Positions 43,285-46,426 of a stretch of 46,426 nucleotides of DNA are shown here, in pieces. How positions within the stretch are numbered: the first letter of the stretch is position 1; every line of letters begins with the position of its first letter. This DNA is from Stygiobacter sp. (GTDB lineage Bacteria; Pseudomonadota; Alphaproteobacteria; Rhodospirillales; Magnetospirillaceae): NCBI GenBank assembly GCA_006218045.1, contig VBWB01000024.1:1-46426 (forward strand). Reading direction: 5' to 3'. The position numbers and the translations under genes are program-made. A model generated the notes under the pieces. The model saw only the letters and a program-made list of their open reading frames with translations. It did no database searches and was not told the origin of the DNA.

Positions 43285-45664
43285 CCGCCGCATCAGCCCG
43301 CTGCCCTGGACCCTGGGGGCGGCGGTGGCGGCTCTGGCGGGGATGGCGGTGCTGGAGGCCGGTCCCCTGGTGCCGGCCATGGCCGCCGCCTCGGCGGTGG
43401 CGGTGATCGCCACCATCGTCCTGGTGCGCCGCTGGATGCAGGATCGCCGCGCCACCGTGCATGCCCATATCCTGGCGGCAGCCCTGGAGTCCGAGACCCG
43501 TGCCTGTCTGGTGGTGGCCGCCGATGGCAGCGAACTGCATCGCAACCGGTTGGGCCGGCGGCTGCTGGGACAGGTGACCGACCCGCTGGCACCATTCAAG
43601 GATCGCGCCAGCGGCGATGACCGCGTCTTGGACGACCTCGACCGGCTGGCGGCGGCGGCCATGGTGGGCGCCGTGCGCAAGGCGGAATTCTCGCTGCCCA
43701 CCTTGGATGGCGGACGCGAATGGTTCAGCGTCGAACTTCGTCCCGCCGGGCCGGGGGCGGTGGTCTGGCTGGTGGAAGACGTCAGCCCCCGCCGCGCCAT
43801 CGAGGAAACGCTGCGCCGTGAAAACGAATGGCTGGCCGATTTCATCGACTTCCTGCCCGTCGGCGTCTATTGCGCCGATTCCGACGGCATCATCCGCACC
43901 GCCAATCACCGCTTGGCCGAATGGCTGGGCGGCACGCCGTCGGAACTGATCGGCCACTCGCTGGAAGATGTGCTGGGCCAGACCCCCGACCCGGAAGCCG
44001 AGCGCGTCGAATTGCGGCTGATGGGCCGTGGCGGCGAGGTGTTCCAGGCCATGCTGGCTCATTCGGTATTCGATGAAGGCGGCGAGATCCGCACCCGCTC
44101 GGTGGTGGTGCGCGACATGGTGCCGGAACATCAGTGGGAACGGGCGTTGCGCACGGCCGAGCGGCGGTTCCGCTGGCTGTTCGACGACGCCCCGGTCGGC
44201 ATCGCCCTGATCGAGCCCGATGGCTGTATCGGTGCCTGCAATCTGGCCCTGCAAGCCATGATGGGCATCGATCACGACGGCATGATCGGGCGCCGTCTGG
44301 CCGATTACATCGCCGCTGAGCAGCAGATCAGTGCCGCCGAACAACTGGCCCGGGTGCTGTCGGGATCGCTGCCCGGCGCCCATCTGGATGTGCGCTTGAA
44401 GGGCCGCCGTGACCTGATCGCCCAATTGTTCGTCAGCCCGACGCACGAGGATGGGGCGATTTCCGGTCTGATCGTCCATTTCATCGACGCCACCGAGCAA
44501 CGCAACCTGGAGGTCCAGTTCGCCCAGTCGCAGAAGATGCAGGCCATGGGCCAGTTGGCCGGCGGCGTCGCCCACGATTTCAACAATCTGCTCACCGCCA
44601 TGATCGGCTTTTGTGACCTGTTGCTGCAACGCCACGGCGCCGGCGACCCCAGCTTCGCCGACATCATGCAGGTGCGGCAAAACGCCAACCGCGCCGCCTC
44701 CTTGGTGCGGCAATTGCTGGCCTTCTCGCGCCGCCAGGCGTTGCAGCCGCGCCTGCTCAACGTCACCGACGCCCTGGCCGAATTGTCCACCTTGCTGCGC
44801 CGGCTGCTGGGCGAGACCATCGACCTCAAGCTGGTGCACGGGCGGCAATTGGGGCTGGTGCGGGTCGATCCCGGCCAGTTCGATCAGGTCATCATCAATC
44901 TGGCGGTCAACGCCCGCGACGCCATGCCCGGCGGCGGCGTGCTGACCATCCGCACCAATGCCGTCACCGTCGACCAGCCGGTGCAGCGCGGCCCCGAGCT
45001 GATGCCCGCCGGCCAATACGTGCTGATCGAGGTCACCGACAGCGGCACCGGCATCGCCCGCGAAAATCTGGGCCGCATCTTCGAGCCGTTCTTTTCCACC
45101 AAGGAAGTGGGCGCCGGCACCGGGCTGGGCCTGTCCACCGTTTACGGTATCGTGCGGCAAACCGACGGCTTCATCGTCGTCGACAGCGAAATCGGCCAGG
45201 GCGCCACCTTCGCCATCTACCTGCCCCGTTTCGAGGCCGACCCGGCGCAGGAAACCAAAAAACTGCCCGCCGCCCCCGACAGCACCGACCTGACCGGATC
45301 GGGCACCATCTTGCTGGTCGAGGACGAAGACGCGGTGCGCATGTTCGGCACCCGCGCCTTGAAGAACAAGGGCTACAAGGTGATCGAGGCGCGATCGGGC
45401 GAACAGGCGCTCGACGTGATGCGGGCCGAGGACGGCATCGACGTGCTGATTTCCGACGTGGTCATGCCCGGCATGGACGGCGTCACCCTGGCCAAGCTGG
45501 TGCGCATGGAGCGGCCAAACATCAAGCTGATCCTGATTTCCGGCTATTCCGAGGACGTGGCCAGGAATGGCATCGATCCCGATGCCGGCATCCATTTCCT
45601 GCCCAAGCCGTTCTCGCTGAAACAACTGGCCGAGGCGGTCAAGCAGGTGATGGACGGAACCTGA
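43274..45664 (+). CDS. cckA: Cell-cycle hybrid histidine kinase CckA
   Basis: A 796-residue membrane kinase, CckA-type, which in alphaproteobacteria phosphorylates ChpT and so CtrA. Two N-terminal membrane helices (about 10-50) are followed by PAS-like regions (about 60-180, 180-300, 300-415), a kinase core with His in GGVAHDFNNLL, N-box NLAVNARDAM, DSGTGI, FEPFFSTKE and GTGLGLSTVYGI, and a receiver (about 675-796) with Asp in SDVVMPGMDG and PKPFS. The only good start is the TTG at 43274, inside the flhB end. Position after flhB is normal for related bacteria. CtrA controls flagellar genes in many of them. Confidence 0.92.
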   Translation: MRSDRRISPLPWTLGAAVAALAGMAVLEAGPLVPAMAAASAVAVIATIVLVRRWMQDRRATVHAHILAAALESETRACLVVAADGSELHRNRLGRRLLGQVTDPLAPFKDRASGDDRVLDDLDRLAAAAMVGAVRKAEFSLPTLDGGREWFSVELRPAGPGAVVWLVEDVSPRRAIEETLRRENEWLADFIDFLPVGVYCADSDGIIRTANHRLAEWLGGTPSELIGHSLEDVLGQTPDPEAERVELRLMGRGGEVFQAMLAHSVFDEGGEIRTRSVVVRDMVPEHQWERALRTAERRFRWLFDDAPVGIALIEPDGCIGACNLALQAMMGIDHDGMIGRRLADYIAAEQQISAAEQLARVLSGSLPGAHLDVRLKGRRDLIAQLFVSPTHEDGAISGLIVHFIDATEQRNLEVQFAQSQKMQAMGQLAGGVAHDFNNLLTAMIGFCDLLLQRHGAGDPSFADIMQVRQNANRAASLVRQLLAFSRRQALQPRLLNVTDALAELSTLLRRLLGETIDLKLVHGRQLGLVRVDPGQFDQVIINLAVNARDAMPGGGVLTIRTNAVTVDQPVQRGPELMPAGQYVLIEVTDSGTGIARENLGRIFEPFFSTKEVGAGTGLGLSTVYGIVRQTDGFIVVDSEIGQGATFAIYLPRFEADPAQETKKLPAAPDSTDLTGSGTILLVEDEDAVRMFGTRALKNKGYKVIEARSGEQALDVMRAEDGIDVLISDVVMPGMDGVTLAKLVRMERPNIKLILISGYSEDVARNGIDPDAGIHFLPKPFSLKQLAEAVKQVMDGT

Positions 45665-45678
45665 GGCGAATTTAACGC

Positions 45679-45718
45679 GAACAAAAGCGAACATTCCTGT
45701 TGTGTTCTCATTGAGATC
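45679..45718. promoter_or_regulatory. Candidate LexA/SOS sites upstream of recA
   Basis: Two direct-repeat motifs: GAAC-N6-GAAC at 45679-45692 and GTTC-N7-GATC at 45704-45718. The alphaproteobacterial LexA box is GTTC-N7-GTTC (or its complement), so the first has one base too few and the second one mismatch. Both lie 68-107 bases before the recA start. Confidence 0.5.
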
Positions 45719-45785
45719 ATGTACCTTGGCATGCAGGAAGCTGATTGCATCACCTGCCCAAGCGGGCTAAACCAAGGGGGCCGCC

Positions 45786-46426
45786 ATGTCTCAGGCTGCG
45801 TTGCGTCTCGTGGATAAGGACACCATGGATCGTCAGAAGGCACTGGAAGCCGCCGTCAGCCAGATTGAGCGGGCGTTCGGCAAGGGCTCCATCATGAAGA
45901 TGGGGCAAAAGGAAACGGTCGAGACCGAGGTGGTTTCCACCGGCTCGCTCGGTCTGGACATCGCTTTGGGCATCGGCGGCCTGCCGCGCGGTCGCATCAT
46001 CGAGATTTACGGACCGGAAAGCTCGGGCAAGACCACCTTGGCCCTGCACGTCCTGGCCGAAGCGCAGAAGAAGGGCGGCACCTGCGCCTTCATCGACGCC
46101 GAACACGCCCTTGACCCGTCTTATGCCCGCAAGCTGGGTGTCAATCTGGACGATCTGCTGATCAGCCAGCCCGATGCCGGCGAACAGGCCTTGGAAATCT
46201 GCGACACCCTGGTGCGGTCGGGCGCCGTCGACGTGCTGGTGATCGATTCGGTCGCCGCCCTGGTGCCGCGGGCCGAGCTTGAAGGCGAGATGGGTGATTC
46301 CCACGTGGGTCTGCATGCCCGCCTGATGAGCCAGGCCTTGCGCAAGCTGACCGGGTCGGTGTCCAAGTCCAAGACCATCGTCATCTTCATCAACCAGATC
46401 CGCATGAAGATCGGCGTCATGTTCGG
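45786..46426 (+). CDS. recA: Recombinase RecA (3' end outside window)
   Basis: The first 213 residues of RecA, the ATP-dependent strand-exchange protein that also triggers LexA cleavage. The N-terminal helix ([19 protein letters not shown]) is followed by Walker [10 protein letters not shown], the catalytic-Glu region [10 protein letters not shown], Walker [13 protein letters not shown], the L1 loop [20 protein letters not shown] and [13 protein letters not shown] at the window end. ATG at 45786 follows AAGGGGG. Candidate SOS sites lie upstream. The gene is cut by the window edge. Confidence 0.98.
   Translation, partial: MSQAALRLVDKDTMDRQKALEAAVSQIERAFGKGSIMKMGQKETVETEVVSTGSLGLDIALGIGGLPRGRIIEIYGPESSGKTTLALHVLAEAQKKGGTCAFIDAEHALDPSYARKLGVNLDDLLISQPDAGEQALEICDTLVRSGAVDVLVIDSVAALVPRAELEGEMGDSHVGLHARLMSQALRKLTGSVSKSKTIVIFINQIRMKIGVMF

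Noticed and set aside
43253-45694. Open frame of about 813 codons on the minus strand opposite cckA
   Set aside because: Covers the conserved kinase and receiver motifs of cckA on the other strand and shows no motif itself.

Overview
The window is 46.4 kb of high-GC, tightly packed alphaproteobacterial chromosome and fits a Magnetospirillum-type member of the Rhodospirillales. Evidence: a flagellar block flgB-flgC-fliE-fliQ-fliR-flhB followed directly by cckA, a complete ccoNOQP/ccoGHIS oxidase locus ending in an FNR-type regulator, phasin, and alphaproteobacterial chemotaxis proteins. The regulator has cysteines at 25, 28, 37 and 125, the positions I recall for the published MgFnr of Magnetospirillum gryphiswaldense. 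The exact species is an inference. No magnetosome gene is present, and no gene-free stretch exceeds 300 bases.

Layout. 1-4842: chemotaxis operon cheA(partial)-cheW-cheY-cheB-cheR. 4832-9272: small housekeeping and hypothetical genes: a reductase, a TPR protein with a translationally coupled partner, a PhoH ATPase, a DksA-type zinc finger, a periplasmic binding protein and tRNA-Leu(CAA). 9326-12345: panB-panC and a purine permease on the minus strand. 12346-12568: a dispersed repeat next to an 87-bp MITE that sits on the fnr stop codon. 12565-21355: fnr-ccoS-ccoI-ccoH-ccoG and ccoP-ccoQ-ccoO-ccoN (all minus), with an FNR-box-like site upstream of ccoN. 21597-23746: an RlmI-like methyltransferase, a lipoprotein and a cysteine-cluster protein.

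23762-28472: a signalling block on the minus strand: SiaB-type kinase, SiaC-type phosphoprotein and a histidine kinase, then an OmpR regulator with a receiver-kinase hybrid, then a free-standing DnaA domain IV protein. 28597-32186: prolyl aminopeptidase, and opposite to it queA-tgt (queuosine in tRNA) and a truncated haemoglobin. 32187-35887: lipoprotein and argD-argF-hslO. 36106-37798: phasin, CBS-domain protein and Hsp20. 37932-43284: two divergent flagellar operons (FlhB-like protein, helical protein, fliO, fliP; and flgB to flhB). 43274-46426: cckA and the start of recA.

How it fits together. The window combines motility (chemotaxis signalling, flagellar export gate, CckA cell-cycle kinase) with microaerobic respiration (high-affinity cbb3 oxidase, its copper/haem assembly proteins and an oxygen-sensing FNR). 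Many operon genes overlap through ATGA, GTGA or TTGA junctions, which decided several start codons.

I found no defence system, prophage, CRISPR array or biosynthetic cluster. The most unusual signal is a ~118-bp structured intergenic repeat in three places. In each copy one end coincides with the TAG stop codon of a neighbouring gene, and its terminal 13-bp hairpin shows a compensatory base change between two copies.
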